Shown piece by piece: positions 13,401 through 26,025 of a DNA stretch of 64,000 nt (the stretch's first letter is position 1; the number at the start of each line of letters is the position of its first letter). The notes below the pieces were generated by a model. It was not told the origin of the DNA and did no database searches. It worked only from the letters and a program-made list of their open reading frames with translations. Both the position numbers and the translations under genes were made by a program. Source of the DNA: Drechslerella dactyloides (taxonomy: Eukaryota > Ascomycota > Orbiliomycetes > Orbiliales > Orbiliaceae); contig JAGTWJ010000001.1 in the NCBI GenBank assembly GCA_020064725.1, positions 1,240,001 through 1,304,000 on the forward strand, in the 5' to 3' direction.

Positions 13401-14932
13401 TCGGTGAGCGATGTGGGACCCGTTTGGAACTCCCGCGGCGGCGCGCTGTTCATCTCGAGTAGCGCTTGCCATATCGCGAGCGCGAGCTCTGAGAAGCCGG
13501 CTTGCCGCATGTAACTCGTCGCCCGGGTGAGGATGTACAGCAATATCTCCTCCAGCGCGGCCTTCTCGTCGCCCGCGGCGCCGTAGCGGAGTAGTCGCCC
13601 GCGCAGCCGCGCGACGCACGACTCGTAGACGGACAGGCAGTCGCGGTACTTGAAGGACGTGAAGTCCGTTTGGCGAAAGTTGAGGTACGCCTCCCATAGC
13701 TCGATTGTCGTGGCGTGTTTGGAGAGCACGTCTTCCCATTTCGCGCGGAGCTTCTGCGGCTCCCAGATGCCGGCTGCCATGGTCATGTAGGCGAGGAGGA
13801 GGCGCGGGTTGCCGTCGTTCCGTGCGAGGGCTCTGTCGAGGACGGCGAGCTTGACGTCTTCGAGGGCCTGGCGCTCGCCCTGGCGGACCTTGCGGCGGTG
13901 GCGGCGCTCGGTGGTCCCGTAGACGATGGTCTCTTGATGATCCGTTAGCGCGATCCAGGCGTCGATGTTGTGCGGCTGCGCGTCGACGAGGCGGGAGAGC
14001 TGGACGGTGCGCTCTTTGATGTCGATGTTGAGGGCGCCGGACTCGTCATCGGAGGAGGGTACCGCTTCGAGATCGTCGTCGTCGGCAGCTTGCGGTATGA
14101 CCTTCTGCATCCCCTCGATGGAGCGGTAGTCCTGCGCATCCGCGGTGGCATCGGCGCTCCTCTTGCGCTTGCGTGCGCCGGGCAGCTCGACGTAGTTCCA
14201 ACCCTCCGCGAAGCCCTTCGGGTCGTCCTCGCCCGCGCGCTTGACGCGCAGCGCACGGCTGTGCTCGAGTGCGTATTCCCAGCCGCGGACGCGCGCGTCG
14301 CCACGGGACACACGGACGGTTACGAGGCCCTTGCCGTCGCCCTTGTCGGACTCGATCTTGACAGCGCGGGGCAGGCCGACGATGCGGGTGCTGCGGCGAT
14401 GGTACTTTGGGATGTTGTAGCGGTGGATGGTGCCGTAGGTGATGTTGTGCGGGTCGCCCTTGGTGTCGATTTGGAAGACGGGGGCGGGGGCGTCCCAGGG
14501 GAGGATGGAGGGGTCTTGCGCGGGGATTGTGATGACGGTGGGCTTTGAGTGCGGGGACCGCGAGCGTGTGCGGGAGCGGCGGCGTCGTCTGCGGGGGGAT
14601 CTGTCGCGGCGGTTCGGATTGCGCTCGCGGTCTCCATCGGTATCGCGGTCCCTGTCGTCGTCTCTGTTGCGGTCTTTGCTGCGTTCGCGGCGATGACTGC
14701 GCTTGCGGTGAGAATCTCCGTCATCTCGATCGTTGTCGGTGCGCGCGTGGTGAGAGGCTCTTTCTTTGTCGTTTCGTCCTTCGTCCTTGTGTCGGTGTCT
14801 GTCTCGATCGCGGTCATGGCGGTGGCGGCGCTCAGTGGAGCTATCGCGCGGGGGCCTGCACGAGTCGGCGTCGTCGGCGCGGGGCTCCGGCTTGAAGCTT
14901 TTGAACTGCGGGACCTTCCTGGCGGGCTGCAT
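10464..14932 (-). CDS. NRDE-2 family protein, nuclear RNA surveillance/RNAi factor
   Basis: Model: complement of 10464-10729, 11169-11281, 11706-12253 and 12311-14932, giving 1182 residues. The ATG at 14932 opens with MQPARKVPQFKSF. An upstream in-frame extension exists, but it carries no conserved sequence. Residues 1 to about 135 are Arg/Asp/Ser/His-rich and RS-like. Next comes the conserved block ITYGTIHRYNIPKYHRR, then the NRDE-2 core with HAT/TPR-like helices, for example the NIDAWIALTDHQE motif and the following LDRALARN segment. The C-terminus ends in an acidic DGEDEDE tail. Family knowledge: NRDE-2 (S. pombe Nrl1) binds the Mtr4 helicase and spliceosomal proteins in the nucleus and acts in RNA decay, splicing and small-RNA silencing. 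Intron 1 is 57 nt, but introns 2 and 3 are about 424 and 439 nt, long for this window. The intron-2 acceptor is ambiguous, because two AGs six bases apart both keep frame. Its start faces a 1.8 kb gap. Confidence 0.9.
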
Positions 14933-16737
14933 GGCTGCGATTGCGGAGGATGAGGTTGTCGCGAGGTTGAAAGTTGGTGTAACCTTGTGTCCGTTTTGGG
15001 AGCGTGCAGAGTCGCACGAAAGCTCCGTTTCTCTGGCTGCAATATCCGGATATATACATCCAGGCTTCACCACTCTGCTCAAATTGAGCGATAGAACTGA
15101 TGGCAAAACATCTTGTTTTCCATTCCTTTGAAAGGTGTAAAAGACTGCCTATATATCACCGCAGTGCTAAGCAAAGTTACAAGTAATTGGCAGCTGGCAG
15201 TCTATGATTCTGCATCCCTGCGGATGCCATCGGTCAATAGGAATATTTCCGAAGCTCTTGCGTGCAATTACTCAACTGCGTACTGGTCGACCGACCACCG
15301 CAATCTCGGGCATAGACAAGCGTCCACGATTATGTTGGATCGCGGCTAATCAATCGATGTTCACTTGTGGTTGGGCTGCAGCTAGCTCGAGCTTGTCGTC
15401 GAACATTTTGTCCAGGAATGCAAGCTCTCGACTAGTGGCCATCTCCCACTATATATAGATGGGAAGTTAGATATCATGCGTGGAACCAAATTCCGTTAAG
15501 CGCAGCTTTCCACAGCACCTCTTGCTCCCAGTATATATACCGCCTCGTTATTCTCAAGCAATGGGCCGGCGTCTCGCAATTAAGTGTTTCCTATCAGATG
15601 AAGAACCTCATAATCCTTTTGAAGTCCGACGGAAATCCAATCTTCACAATGCAACAGACATCGACAGATGAGCCTTCACGGAGACAGCCTCAACCACCAC
15701 CTTCACATTGAACACACAATCACTCCCGGCCGCATCTAGCATCAAGCTATATGTAAATACTGGGGTATATATATACCAGTACGACAGCTACGCAGATACG
15801 AGGATCAAAAGATCAGGAAACAACCATCAATAACATTCCCACCGCGAAAACGCCAGCTAAAAAACATGTTAACATCCACAACCCCACTCGCCGCTCCACT
15901 AAAGAGTCTCGCCGGTTAATAGTAATAAACATGTAGTCAAAAAAGCACATCTATCGAGCAACCCTGTCGAGAGAGAAATTTAATAACGACTATAAAAAGA
16001 AAGAAGGAAGAAAAATCCCGAATCCGGTTTGTCCCGCTCCAGTAATTCGCGTCCAGAAGGAAAAATGAAGAGAGAAAAGGAGAGTATCAAGACCCTAGAT
16101 AGAATCAACCCTCGCGAGTCCGAGTCTGATCGAAGCCGACAGACGGACGTCCACATCAAACTACGAAGCTTGTTCCAGTGAGCCGTGTGATAGGCCGACC
16201 GCCGTCAAGCTTCCGTTCGTGCGTCCATCCGGTCGGACAGACTGAAACTACGAGAGAAACGAAGGGAAGAACTCATCTTTCATCGAACAAGAGAAAAGTT
16301 CGCCGCTTACCCGGAAGGGATGAAAAAAAAAAAAAAAGGTGCAATGAGATGGGAGGTGCACGCGGAGGGATAAACAGAAGGGTATAGATGAAGCAAGCGG
16401 AAACAAGTGAAAAATAAACAGGAAGGTAAATCAAATGTAACGATGAAGAATGGACAACATGGACACAGAACATTCACAATGCAAGTTAGTAAAGAATCGA
16501 AGGAACGGTTACCATACTTACGCCGCTGAGATGTGGTGAAGACATCCTCAGCAAAAGTAAAGTTGTACTAGTCGAAAGTCGCAGGTTATAGTGATGCGGT
16601 CGCAAGCTGTAAATTGGCGATGAAAACCGAAACAATGAGATTGTGAACGCCGTGACTCTGTAATGTCTTATGCCGGGAGTGTATAGATAAGTAGGGGTGT
16701 GTGTGGCAGCGAAGAAACGCTAGGAGAACCCCAACGA
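14933..16737. other. Intergenic: NRDE-2 promoter and 3' flank of the next gene
   Basis: About 1.8 kb lies between the NRDE-2 start codon and the stop codon of the next minus-strand gene. It contains several TATATA stretches (about 15527-15540 and 15762-15775), an A-run near 16323-16337 and purine-rich segments. I saw no coding exon. The NRDE-2 promoter should lie at the low end. Confidence 0.5.
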
Positions 16738-19700
16738 TCATATCTGCTTGTGACGCTTGGAAGCGGGGACGGGTGAGCTGCGTGTTTCCTCTCCGTCGGA
16801 CGCTTCTTCCGCTTCTTCCTCATCATCGTCTTCGCGAGCGCGTTTCGTCGCAGCGCTGACCGGGCGCGTCTCGTGCTGCTCAAGACCGAGCAGCGGCCCA
16901 TCATCAAACTCGTCGTGCTTATCGAACGGACTGAACGGCTGGGGATAATTTGCGAATTCGTTGAGATCGAATTCTTCATCCTCCGCCTCAGCCGGTTCTT
17001 CCAGGCTCGAAACAAGGCCGTAGCCGTGCTGCTCCTCGTAAACCTCCCCACCGTTATCTTCGGGCTGCTGGTATTCTTGCTCGTCATGTTCGCTGTGTTC
17101 TTCCACGTAGGTCCAATCGTTCCAGGCATGCTGGACGACAGCCTCGGCGTCTTCATCATCTTGCTCTTGCACTTGCTCTTGCACGGCTGCACCTTCTTCG
17201 GACTCGTTCTCGTTATCTTCCTGAAGCGTGCTCGACGACTTTGCGTCCTCTTCTCGACGAGCCGGAGCCTCAGCTGGCTCGGCGGTCTCCTCGTGCTCCG
17301 GGCCAAAGTCCAGCAAGCCGTCGTCTAGAGGGTCAAGCAGACCGTCATCGTAAGCGTCCAGCTCGTCTTCACCTACTGCGGATCTCCCGTGGGCGTAGAT
17401 TTCAATACCTTTGACAGCCTCTTCCTGCTCAATTTCAGACTCTTCGTTCGGAGTGAGGCCGTCTGGCAACCCGTAGCTGCGTGACGCGGTGTGCGATTGG
17501 ACGACGGAGCCATTTTGCTCCTGCGCGGTCACAAAACTAGCTTCGTCCCGGCTTGCATTGGTGTCTTCGGCCGTGTCGCTCGAAAATATGACTTCGTTAG
17601 TATGATGGGCCTGGGGCTGGCCATCTTGAGAATACTGTGTTTCCGGCACTTTGAGGGATCCCTCCGAAAGCGAATTTTCTCCACCCTGGGGGAGACTTGG
17701 CTTGACAAAGCTTGTCTGCGACGGGCTCTTCGGTACGTCAACCCCGACCAGCGCATCGCTGTCAAGAGGCGCTCCTTCGTGAGTTTCTGCAGGGTAATCC
17801 TCATCTCCGCCAAAATCCTTCTCGGATTCCTGCAACTCGAGTTCTTCATCGTTCTCATCAACCTCGTGACTGTCAACCTCGGGCACTTTTGGCGGGGTTG
17901 CGGTATGATCCTCCTGTTCGAGTTCTTCGTGATGGCTATGATGGGGGGACGAGATTTCGTCTTTATGAGGCTGAGGAACCGCAGCTTTGTTGCTGCTTGC
18001 GCTTCCTATGGTCTGCTTCCACGAGGCAAGACCGCCTCCTCCCAGGATGTGATTGTGGATCATCGTTAATTTCGGGATATACTTCTTCCTAGACGTTAGA
18101 GAGATATGGAGCGGCTGTACTTCATGGACACCGTCCTGTAGAACGAGCTTGGCGAAAAGTCCAATCAAATCGTAGAGTGTAAAGTTGTGCATTTGCGCGT
18201 TTTCCTACATTTCATAAACGTGGTTAGTCAACAGTCCTATCATTTCGCAGAAAAACAGGATAAAGACGTACCTCTTCAAATTCTACGCCGAGGGATGTGA
18301 AGTTCAAGATCAACTCCTCCGTTGCTGTAAACTCCTCACCGAGGACATCGCGTAAAGAGGCGACAAGCTTGCTCAGTGGCTCGCCGATGAGAGCGCGATC
18401 TGGAAGGAAGCAGGTCTCCGGAACCTTGAGACTTTCGCTGGGGACAGGGAAGAGCGAAAACTCCGTATCCCGATAGACGACGACAACGGGGTGGCTGAGC
18501 AGCGGGTCCTCGTCTGTGGTGTTGTGATGTTCTTCCCCGGATTCGACGGCCTCGTGAGGGGAGTGGTCTTCGTGGGCTTGCGGTTGAGGGGTCGCTGCGT
18601 TCTGGGATTCGTGTTCGGAGGGTGGGGATGATCGCGGAGACTGCGCCTCATGTTCTGAATGAACAGAGGGTTGCGGGGAGCCACCCAAGACATCTTGGAG
18701 CGGCGACGTCGGGATCTCCTGGTGCTGATGGTAGCCTGGCAGGAGGGGGCTTGCGGTTGGCGCGTGTGCGTCTCCGTGTTCGAGGAACCACTCCCTCTGG
18801 TTGACCTCGGGGGTGGGGTTTTCAAGCGCAACCGTGTCCGCCTGGCTGATCCTCGCCGCCTCAAGAGATGAGGGAGGCGGGGTCTGCTGCCTCAACTCCT
18901 CGACCGTCGGGTTCCGCGGCGTCTCCGGGTTCTCCGTCGGCGGTGATGAGGCCTGTGGGACACGAGGAAGCTCCTCGGTCGCCTCTGCGACCACCTCGGT
19001 TGGAGCTGCGGGGGCTGCCATCTGTGGTTCTGCCTCCTGCTGGACGTGTGGGGCGGCAGGCTCTTGGACAGGCTCGTGTGCCGAAGCCTGTGGAGATGAC
19101 TCTCCCGGCTGCGCGACCTCCTCAAGCAGTGGCTTCGTCGGAGAACCCGCCGGAACCTCCTGGGCGTCGGGCGCCGCAGCATCCGCAGCAGCAGCCACCG
19201 ACGGTAGCTGCTGGTCCGCGGGCTGCACGAGCGAGTGCTGCTGCTGCTGCTGCGGCTGCTGTTGTGGCAGCGGGCTCAGCATGTCATCGACGGACGGCTG
19301 CTGTTGCTGCGGCAGCAGCGGCGGAAACTGCATGCCCTGAGAAGGATCCGGCAGGTCCGCGTCGAGCATGACTTCATTAACGCTCTGCTCGACCGCGTCG
19401 TCGGCCATGTCCTCGTCCTTCACGGGCTCGGCGCCCAGTAGTCCCTGGCCCGCCATGTTGGCATACTGTCCCGAAGGACCCGGCTGCCCGAAGAGCGCCG
19501 CGGCGGCAAGGCTGGAAGGGCCCGCCTCTTCCATCAGGTCGTCCTCGGCGGTAGCCATCGGCGTGGCCAGGTCGAGGTTGATGTCCCCGTCCTCGTCGTA
19601 CTCGCCAAGGTCGAGGTCGACATCAAAGTCCTCGTCGCGCTGGGCATTACCCATGTCGCAATCGCCCGAGTTGTCGACCTGGCTGACTTGAATCATCGGC

Positions 19701-19915
19701 ACGGAGTGTAACGAGGAGGGCATCGGGGCGCCCTGCTGCTGTTGTTGTTGTTGTTGTTGCTGTTGATTCGGCATCTGGGGGGCCGGAGGACTGGTGTTCA
19801 TCCCGAACAGCTGCTGGGTTGGGTTGTGCTGTTCGAAGGAGAAGGCGGCGCTCGCTGAGAACGAGTCGCCGGCGTTCGCCCCGGCGGGGTTTTGGTTCGG
19901 GAAGGCGACACTCAT
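16738..19915 (-). CDS. Conserved hypothetical protein, Gln-rich and acidic, 1036 residues
   Basis: Two exons: complement of 16738-18204 and 18272-19915. They are joined in phase 0 across a 67-nt intron with donor GTACGT and acceptor TAG. The start ATG at 19915 has an upstream leader and no in-frame competitor. The N-terminal half is low complexity: a poly-Gln run near residue 52, Asp/Glu stretches around 90-130, then Pro/Gln/Ala-rich sequence. A compact, better-ordered part spans roughly residues 475-605 across the splice junction. It includes the motifs TEFSLFPVPSES, LSKLVASLRDVLGEE and HNFTLYDLIGLFAKLV. The C-terminal third is strongly acidic and ends in a short basic stretch (KRHKQI) that could be a nuclear localisation signal. 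I recognise the ordered part as a pattern seen in fungal hypothetical proteins, but I cannot name its function. A nuclear role is only a guess from composition. Confidence 0.75.
19733..19765. repeat. CAG/CAA trinucleotide tract encoding poly-Gln
   Basis: A short run of CTG/TTG on the plus strand reads as CAG/CAA on the minus strand. It encodes about eleven consecutive Gln residues near the N-terminus of the acidic hypothetical protein. The mixed CAG/CAA use suggests that it is maintained at the protein level. Confidence 0.85.
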
Positions 19916-20713
19916 CGTGTGAGATCTTTGTTTGATGGGATCGCGTGTGGGGGAAGGCGGGGGGGTGTTAGCTAGACGTTTATGTTATGGTTAGTGGGTG
20001 ACGGTGCTGTTCATGTTAGAGGGTGGTATTGTCGTTAGTAAGAGGCGAGGTGCAATGGCGATGGTGTTCTCTAGGTGGGAAGGAGGATCGGTCGGAGGGA
20101 AGGAGGATAGATGGGGGAGATGTGGTGATGGTGATGAATTTATTATTGTCTGCTGTCGTGAGAATAGAACGTGGGAGTAATATTTTTTCTGTGGTGCGCG
20201 TGGTGGAGCGTGGTGGTGGGGACGTGACTCGAAGTTGCTGCGGCGGCTCGGAATATTCGAATGACTACCACGGCAGCAACAGCGCAGAGAGAAAGGGCTT
20301 CCGCGCGTCCGGTCCCCAACAAGACCGGTAGTGAGGCTGGAGGGGCTGTATCTTGTTCTGCGAGGTCCGGCGGTTGTCGTTCGCGATGTCGTCGCTCGTC
20401 GCAGTATTCGCTCGGTGGAGATGACGGCGAGGCAGGAGAATGAGGGGAGATGAGCGAACGAGATGGATGAAGTAGCAGGAGGAGGCTGAATGCGAGGGAT
20501 CCAGATGACCGGGTGGAAAGGAGGGGCAACACACAACGCGAACACAAAAAGACAAACGCATTCGAGATCACGTGACGCACCAAACAGGCGAACTGGCACC
20601 TTTGCTCCACGCAACTGAGCTCTGCTGAGCAGCTCCCTGATATATATCGATCAAGGACCCCCCCATCGCATCTCGACTACCCAGCGGAATTGAATCGGCC
20701 CTCGGAATCCACA
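19916..20713. promoter_or_regulatory. Shared divergent promoter region
   Basis: About 800 bp separates the minus-strand hypothetical (start 19915) from delta-COP (start 20714), so both promoters must lie here. A TATATATATCGA stretch sits at about 20639-20651, some 65 bp upstream of the delta-COP ATG. GA/CT-biased tracts fill 20040-20460. No specific factor site can be assigned with confidence. Confidence 0.55.
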
Positions 20714-22462
20714 ATGGTCGTCCTGGCAGCTAGCATCACCACGCGGAGCGGCAAGCCCGTCTTCTCGCGCCAATTCCGCGAGATGCCTCGGTCGAGGATA
20801 GAGGCGCTGCTGGCCGCCTTCCCAAAGCTCACCGACGCCGGCACCCAGCACACCACCGTCGAGGGTGACACCGTCCGATACGTGTACCAGCCGCTGGAAG
20901 AGTCGTTCTACATGGTCCTCATCACGAACAAGCAGAGCAACATCCTGCAGGACATCGACTCGTTACATCTCTTCTCCCAGGTCGTCGGCAACATTTGCAA
21001 GAGCGTGGACGAGAGGGAAATTCTGCGCAACGTCTTCGACCTGATGAGCGCGTTCGACGAGGTCGTCAGCTTGGGGTACCGGGAGAACCTCAGCCTCGGT
21101 CAGATCAAGACCTTCCTGGAGATGGAATCCCACGAGGAGCGGATCCAGGAGATCATTGCCAGGGTATGTCGAATCAGCTCCGTCCGTCCGCAGCTCTGAT
21201 ATATCTCGCTGACACGTACGCAATAGAATAAAGAGTTCGAAGCGAGCGAAGAGAGGAAGCGCAAGGCGAAGCAATTGGAGCTGCAGCGGAAAGAGATGGC
21301 CAAGAGCGGCCGTCCCAGCGGCATGGGGAATACAATGCGCTCGGGATCAGGCTGTCCCTCATACCAGCCCGTCACACAAGCGTCTCCAGCCGCCACCAGC
21401 ACATACGACTCGTATGAAGCTGAGAGAAACAAGACCACCAAGTATGTCAGTCGGTGATGCCTATCCAGTTTGAGCAGCCGCTAATATTTTTTTCGCACAG
21501 AGCCGCCGCTCCCAAGGGCAAAGGCATGCAGCTTGGTCGCAAATCCAACACGTCGTCCATGTTCGATCGTGTCCGCGCAGATCTGGGGCCCGAAGCTGCA
21601 AATGAGAGCGCTTCCCTAATGTCGAACCAGGCGCCGGCCCCTGTCGAAGCGTCGCCGCGGGCGTCCATGCAATCAAGCCACGATGGCATCTCGGTGACGA
21701 TCAAGGAACAGCTCTCCGCTGAGCTGACGCGGGAAGGCGGTCTCAAGTCCTACGAGGTGAAAGGCGACATGATGCTGCGTGTTACCGACCCTGCTCTGGC
21801 GAAAATCAAGATTGATACAACGGCGGACGCCTCGGACGGGACGCAGTTCAGGACACATCCGAACGTTGACAAGAACCTGTTTACTTCTTCGAACGTCCTG
21901 CAGCTCAAGGACCCCAGCAAGCCCTTCCCGTCAAACGGCCAGTCGCTCCCAGTTCTCCGGTGGCGGCTTGCCGCCAAGCCCGGCGACGATCGTCTACTGC
22001 CGTTGACCTTCAACATCTGGGTCAACCAGAGCTCCGGGGACAACTACACCATCACCATAGAATACGAGCTGCAGTCCAAGGAGCCCCTCAACGACGTCAC
22101 CGTGACGGTTCCGTACGCTGGATCCGAGCCGACCGTCAGCAGTTTCGACGCCGACTTTACAATCACCGGTAGCGAGGTGGTATGGAAGATCGGGACTATA
22201 AACGAAGACTCGAGCAGCGGCAGCTTCGAGTTCGAGGCGACCGCGGACTCGGATAGCGACTTCTTCCCGATGAGCGCTTCCTTCTCCAAGGCGACGCCGT
22301 TCGTCAATGTCGAGGTGAGTTTCACAACAGCCGAGTTTCAGATCCAAGACGTCCGAGCTAACAAAACCCTAGGTCTCCTCTGTGACGCTGACGGAGATGA
22401 ATGAGGCAGTCGAATATGTCAAGGCGGTTGAGTCACGGACGGAGAAATATGTCATCAGCTAG
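20714..22462 (+). CDS. RET2: Coatomer subunit delta (delta-COP)
   Basis: Four exons, 20714-21163, 21227-21441, 21501-22314 and 22373-22462, give 522 residues, close to the usual size. The ATG sits in ACAATGG context. The N-terminal longin-like domain (about residues 1-140) starts MVVLAASITTRSGKP and includes the family motif YVYQPLEE. A Lys/Glu-rich helix (EERKRKAKQLELQRKEMAK) and a Ser/Pro linker follow. The C-terminal mu-homology domain (from about residue 270) contains LPVLRWRL and NIWVNQSSG, and ends near EKYVIS. Family role: a subunit of the F-subcomplex of COPI, which coats Golgi-to-ER and intra-Golgi vesicles; it is essential in yeast. All introns are short (57-63 nt) with canonical donors (GTATGT, GTATGT, GTGAGT). 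It is transcribed divergently from the acidic hypothetical gene. Confidence 0.96.
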
Positions 22463-25400
22463 ACTGAAACGCAGCGTGTAGACTTGTCGCGTCAACCCTT
22501 TGCAATCGGGTTTTTTACTAATTGTTCATAACGGCAGCTCATTGGTCAATGGAAAAGTCACAGCCATCATGTCATTCTTGCAATCGTTACCGATCGGCTA
22601 GATCTTGCACTGCCCTTCGGGAGGTCTCTGGGCGGGCGGGCTAAACCTGCCGATAATTCGGAGTGATCAATCTATGAGAAACATGCTTTGACCGGGTTCG
22701 GCTGCGATTGAATGTCGACTACTATACCCACGCCGTGACCTGACTACGGGATTTTGATCGATGACCATTATAGAACTCGACCAGAGCTTCTGGAACACAC
22801 GAACAGTCGGGACAATTAAATTTACATGTCGTTGCCCGGGGCCCGTCAACTATACTTGCCATGTGTACTCCGTCGACATGTGCAAAGTGTGTAGTCTGTA
22901 ACGCATGATGAGGCCTGTATCAACACACGGCCACCCTGGTCCAATATCCGTTAGACCTGTCTATAAGATCGACGCCCACCGTTGAACTCAGGTACAAAGC
23001 ACATTTAATATTCACTTGCGTGTATGTACCGTACAGTACATACAGCGTCGGTAGATGCCGTTGGTGCCTGAGTCTGCAAATTATCAGGGCTATAGCAGAT
23101 GGCGCGTTATAGTAATGTGCAATTTAATTGGATTACGTGCCGCCTCCCTTACGGCCGGCGGCCTCGCCGCGTTGTCAATATTAACCCCCGCCCCCGTGAA
23201 AATTACATTTCGAATACGCACATTTGGTCTCTTTTAAAATTCTGGCTATACTGTCTGCGAGCAAGTTTCCGCGTGGTGGCTGATGCGGCGTGGTGGAGCT
23301 AGGTGGACGATCTTGGGGGAGCTTCGCTGGGGAGCAGCTGTATTGGGCGACGGTTCGCAAAAAGGGCTGTTGAACTTTTGTAGGAGTCTGGAGTTATTCC
23401 CCGGCCGCCCAGCCCAGAAATGCGGATGCATACCCCGTATAAATGTAAACGCCACGCAGACGGGTATTCGGAAAGCCACCAGTAGTGTTCACAGTTGACG
23501 AGTTTATTACACACTCGCGCAAGTAAGTAAGTAGGTACCGGCAGCGGGCAGGGCGAGTGCGAGTGCGAATGCACGCTCATGTCGCTATCCAGAAGCAGCG
23601 GGTTGATGCCACGGTCATCTCGCGAGCGAGAAATTATACATATAAGGCATCGGGTTTCTATTTTTAGGCCGCGCGGACGAATTTGAGTATTACGGGCTCC
23701 ACACCAGCTCCAAGCAGTTAGACGAGCTGGAACAGCCTTTTTTCGCAGTGCGCAGTTCGTTGAGCAGCAGCAGCAGTTTTTTGCAGTTTTTCTGTTGAAT
23801 ATTCGAACAAGGTTGAGGGTAAATTATAGCTCCAGCCGTGCGAGTAATTAGTTCCTGCATGGTACGAGGCATGTCCCAAGCCGTATACCAAGCCGTATAC
23901 TACTCCAAGTATACAGCAGGTACTCACTCGAACATGAGGGAGACCCGCTCCGCCAGGCCGAGTCCAATCGAATCGCGGAGTTCACCAGCTGCGACAAGGC
24001 GACTGCCAAGAACGAGTGGTCCCAAGCGTACGTGGACGGGACGACGTAAACGTAAGGAAATACCGTTCGTCGGACGATAGCAGCTGATACCGTCCACGAA
24101 GCGACTCGACTGACCGGCCGGGCAGAGGGGCAGCTGGTATAGCACTTTCAGCTACGAGAATTCAAAGGGCTTCCGCATCTTATAGATCTATCGATCAGCC
24201 CCTGGCTAGGCCTGCAGCAGACTTGCCGCCATCGTCGAGCCAGACCTGCTGTTTTCGACGCTCCGAGGAAGGCAAGAAGGCCCCGTTTTTCTTTTCTCCC
24301 CCCTCCTTCACAAGCTGCAGGTCGGGCGCGACTTTCGGCCAGAGTTTTTAGTTTTGTAGAGTTTTTAGTTTTTTTTTTTTTTTTTTTTTGTGCGGTGCAC
24401 AGCGTTTCATGTTAAAACTAAACGGGCGGTGTCAGAGGACGATGCCCAGTAGGAAGTCGGCTCGACCGCATCTCGACGCTCTTCGCCGACAGCGTGTACC
24501 ATTTGCACTTACTTTACTAACTACTGCAGTACTGACGTGCTTTATCCTCCTCCAGTTACATTACTATCGCATCGTTCGGTACTTTATCTTGTATACGCCT
24601 GTCAGCGCCCCTTTATCACATCGAGCGACGATATTTCGAGCGTTCGTGAGTTCAGCTTTGGATGCAAGGGTAGCACCGGCTGCTACTTCACCGGCTGGAC
24701 AGCACTGCATTATTTACCGGCCTGCGATACTCACGCACACGCACACTCGCAATATAGCCTGCAAATTCGCCCAGCCGAGATCTAATAAAATCAACAGTCG
24801 CCAGACATTACACGAGCACGAAGAATCTTCGCGGGAACGTTATTATAATACCGAACGAACGAACGAACGCAGTCTCGAGGGGCCGCCGCAAGAGACCAGC
24901 TGCAGCACGCCAGACGTAATACCACAGCGTCCCGTATATTATAACTGCACTAGTACGTACAATACATTACGTGTGCGTGCATTACATTGCACCAGTCGCA
25001 GGGCCCTTTTCTGTCCGTCCCCGTCCGCCTGGCCATCACCGCCCCCAGCACGTATTTTTGAGTTTTTCGGCGGAAGGTTAACCAACTGGGCAAATGCTCG
25101 CAGTCTGCTAGTTAGTAGTGCTGTGTGTACCTGAGTTAAAGGAGAAGCGCACACGCACTGCACAAGCAAGCAACCTCCACGCACCACATCAGCCTTTAAC
25201 GACGCCCGCCGCCTGCTCGCTCACCTCACCTCAACCGATTGAATCCTCCCTCAGCTCGCCCACCCGACCTCCATCTCCACCCTCCACCTCCACCTCCGCC
25301 TCCATCACCACCGCCGACCCTCTCGATTGGAACACCCACCCGTCGCCATTCGTCGACCAGACCAGCACCAGCACCAGCCAGCGCCGCTCCGCACGCCCGA

Positions 25401-26025
25401 CGTACCTACATTCCCGACGCTCCTTTCTCGACCTCGGCCTGCATCCAATCAATCAATCGATCGATCCTTGAACCATCCATCAGCGCACACCGATTCGGAA
25501 TAGCCGATACTTGCTGGCCTTCTATCGCTATTTTCCCACACGCTCTTTCATCCATCCCGGGAGGTCAGGCCAACGAGCAAGCAAGCGAGCGAGCAAGCAG
25601 GCAAGCAAAGCAAGCAAGCAAGCACCGCCGTGCAACGTGGGTGGAACGAACGGAATCACGACCTCATTCCCATTCTCACGCCTCTTGCATTCCCGAGAAC
25701 ATCTAACTTACGACGACCCTCCGGCTTCCGCCCCTGTGGACGAGTGGCAGCATATCCGAAACCAGACGGACTCGGTGGTGCCTTTTTTTCTGGTTTTCCT
25801 TCCATTTTTTTTTTTTGTGTGTGTTCATCTATTCGCTCGCTCGGACGCATACGTATACGTACCTCGCTACGCACGATACAGGATCGACGAACATAGGTGT
25901 TATTTGAGGCGGATTGAGAGAGACGACAAACAGAGGGGATCCGCAGCTTTGGGATTTTGCTCTCCTGATCCCCCTGTTTCTATCCTTACGGGGGATTGGG
26001 CGTGATCCTTGGGGTTTCTATCACA
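22463..26025. other. Intergenic and probable long leader of the NIPA gene
   Basis: A 3.6 kb gap. The left part (22463-24350) looks like ordinary non-coding sequence with AT-rich patches. A 21-base T run lies at 24369-24389. From about 25140 to 25330 the plus strand is C/T-rich (CCTCCACCTCC-like), followed by GCAA/GCGA direct repeats at about 25574-25624 and a second T run near 25806-25816. This is typical of a pyrimidine-rich fungal core promoter and long 5' leader. Open frames in it have no recognisable motifs. Confidence 0.5.
24369..24389. repeat. Poly-T tract
   Basis: A run of 21 T residues on the plus strand, about 1.6 kb upstream of the NIPA start codon. It could be a nucleosome-depleting promoter element or a degenerate poly-A relic on the minus strand. 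Nothing around it supports a retroelement. Confidence 0.8.

Noticed and set aside
24388..25134. A 248-codon plus-strand frame upstream of the NIPA gene
   Set aside because: It needs a non-ATG start, has random-like composition and lies in a probable promoter or leader.
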